NCBI GenBank assembly: GCA_022574265.1 | Contig: JACZSI010000117.1 | Coordinates: forward strand, 1-5,639 | DNA from: Chloroflexota bacterium | GTDB lineage: Bacteria; Chloroflexota; Dehalococcoidia; Lucifugimonadales; Australimonadaceae | Length of the DNA stretch: 5,639 nucleotides | Reading direction: 5' to 3' | In this document: piece after piece, positions 5,305 to 5,639 of the stretch | How the letters are laid out: every line of letters starts with the position of its first letter | Position numbering within the stretch: the stretch's first letter is position 1 | The notes under the pieces: generated by a model | The model's input: only the letters and a program-made list of their open reading frames with translations | Told to the model about the DNA's origin: nothing | Database searches by the model: none | Translations under genes and position numbers: made by a program

Positions 5305-5448
5305 TTGCTTGCGGAGGAGGGGGAGCTGGGGCCGGGTGCCGTCGAGGCCAATCATGGGCGCGCGGGGAGTCCGCGTGCGCCGGCGCGGGCACTGCGAGTT
5401 GGGTCTGCCTACGGGAGTGGGCGGGGCACCGGACGGGAGAACGCTCCT
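5305..5448. other. Intergenic stretch between LuxR-type gene and the hairpins
   Basis: About 144 bases of GC-rich DNA with no supportable gene. The plus strand has several G-runs at 5311-5336. One copy of the ten-base repeat described at 5437-5464 is also here. The open frame that crosses it on the plus strand has no family resemblance and runs into the antisense of the LuxR-type gene. I see no further signal. Confidence 0.4.
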
Positions 5449-5464
5449 CTACCCGAGAACGCTC
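5437..5464. repeat. Ten-base direct repeat across the LuxR-type stop codon
   Basis: GAGAACGCTC occurs at 5437-5446 and again at 5455-5464, an 18-base period. One copy lies in the last codons of the LuxR-type gene and the other just after its stop. It may be a small tandem duplication that has diverged, or a direct-repeat protein site. Confidence 0.35.
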
Positions 5465-5639
5465 TTGATCAGCAGGACGGCGTGGACGCGGCGGTCAACG
5501 CCGGGGGCGTCAGGCAGTTTCTCGTAGATCGCCGATACGCGTCTCTCGATCGTTTTCGGGCTCAGCGCCAATCGGCTGGCGATCGCGGCGTTCGTCCAGC
5601 CCGCCGCCATCGCTGCGCCGACGTGCCGTTCCTTGGCCG
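5449..5639 (-). CDS. LuxR/GerE-type regulator, C-terminal fragment at window edge
   Basis: The last 62 codons of a larger protein whose N-terminal part lies beyond the right edge; the stop is TAG at 5451-5449. The segment is a LuxR-type HTH: it opens 'AKERHVGAAMAAGWTNAAIA', where 'ER.V...MA.G..N..IA' is the GerE core, followed by the recognition helix 'LSPKTIERRVSAIYEKL' and the tail 'DRRVHAVLLIKSVLG'. That ending, with 'KL......DRRV.AVL', is typical of LuxR-family response regulators and stand-alone regulators of high-GC bacteria. Whether it has a receiver, ATPase or other sensor domain cannot be seen. The hairpins at 5233-5304 probably separate it from the Rrf2 gene. Compared with other LuxR tails, Arg replaces the usual His in 'KTVE.HV'. 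Confidence 0.88.
   Translation of the reverse strand, partial: AKERHVGAAMAAGWTNAAIASRLALSPKTIERRVSAIYEKLPDAPGVDRRVHAVLLIKSVLG

Noticed and set aside
5140..5310. tRNA or riboswitch in the intergenic region
   Set aside because: I see no T-loop GTTCRA motif, acceptor stem with four-arm layout, or recognisable T-box or S-box motif; only simple hairpins.
5311..5336. Possible G-quadruplex on the plus strand
   Set aside because: Only three runs of three or more G are close together; a fourth is lacking, and such runs are expected in DNA of this composition.
1..5639. CRISPR array, insertion sequence or prophage
   Set aside because: No regularly spaced repeats, transposase, integrase or terminal inverted repeats are visible; gene content and codon use look uniform and chromosomal.

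Overview
The window is a strongly GC-rich stretch of bacterial chromosome in which every gene I can support lies on the minus strand, so transcription runs from the right edge to the left. Codon third positions are almost all G or C. The protein types (an O-phosphoserine-type CysM, a LuxR tail ending in a 'DRRV.AVL' motif, an OmpR-family winged helix of Actinomycetota/Chloroflexota flavour) suggest a high-GC lineage such as Actinomycetota or Chloroflexota. I cannot decide between these from sequence alone.

Layout in transcription order. 5449-5639: C-terminal end of a LuxR/GerE-type regulator entering from the right edge. 5040-5448: an intergenic region of about 400 bases. It holds two strong back-to-back hairpins (5233-5264 and 5273-5304), an 11-base-period direct repeat, and a well-formed promoter (5083-5111) bracketed by two perfect inverted repeats. 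4590-5039: an Rrf2-family regulator with three cysteines placed as in Fe-S members. 4400-4589: a 190-base gap with no gene. 3554-4399: a ThiF/MoeB/HesA-type E1-like adenylyltransferase without a rhodanese domain. 2599-3534: a CysM-type cysteine synthase. 1853-2605: an OmpR-type regulator with a degenerate receiver domain, overlapping the end of cysM. 258-1841: a 14-helix DHA2 (EmrB/QacA-like) transporter starting 11 bases after that regulator. 1-204: the start of an FmdB-family zinc-ribbon protein that leaves the window on the left.

How the genes may work together. Rrf2, MoeB-like and CysM form a recognisable cysteine/sulfur module. In Mycobacterium tuberculosis, CysM combines O-phosphoserine with sulfur carried as a thiocarboxylate on the small protein CysO, which an E1-like enzyme (MoeZ) activates. 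The pairing of an E1-like enzyme with a CysM that keeps the O-phosphoserine-type region suggests the same carrier-protein route here, under control of a cysteine- or Fe-S-responsive Rrf2 protein. The carrier (CysO/ThiS-like) and the Mec-type JAMM protease are not in the window. The atypical regulator and the exporter are tightly packed behind cysM and may be co-transcribed with it; a link of the exporter to sulfur metabolism is inference only. The most interesting unexplained structure is the regulatory region upstream of the Rrf2 gene.
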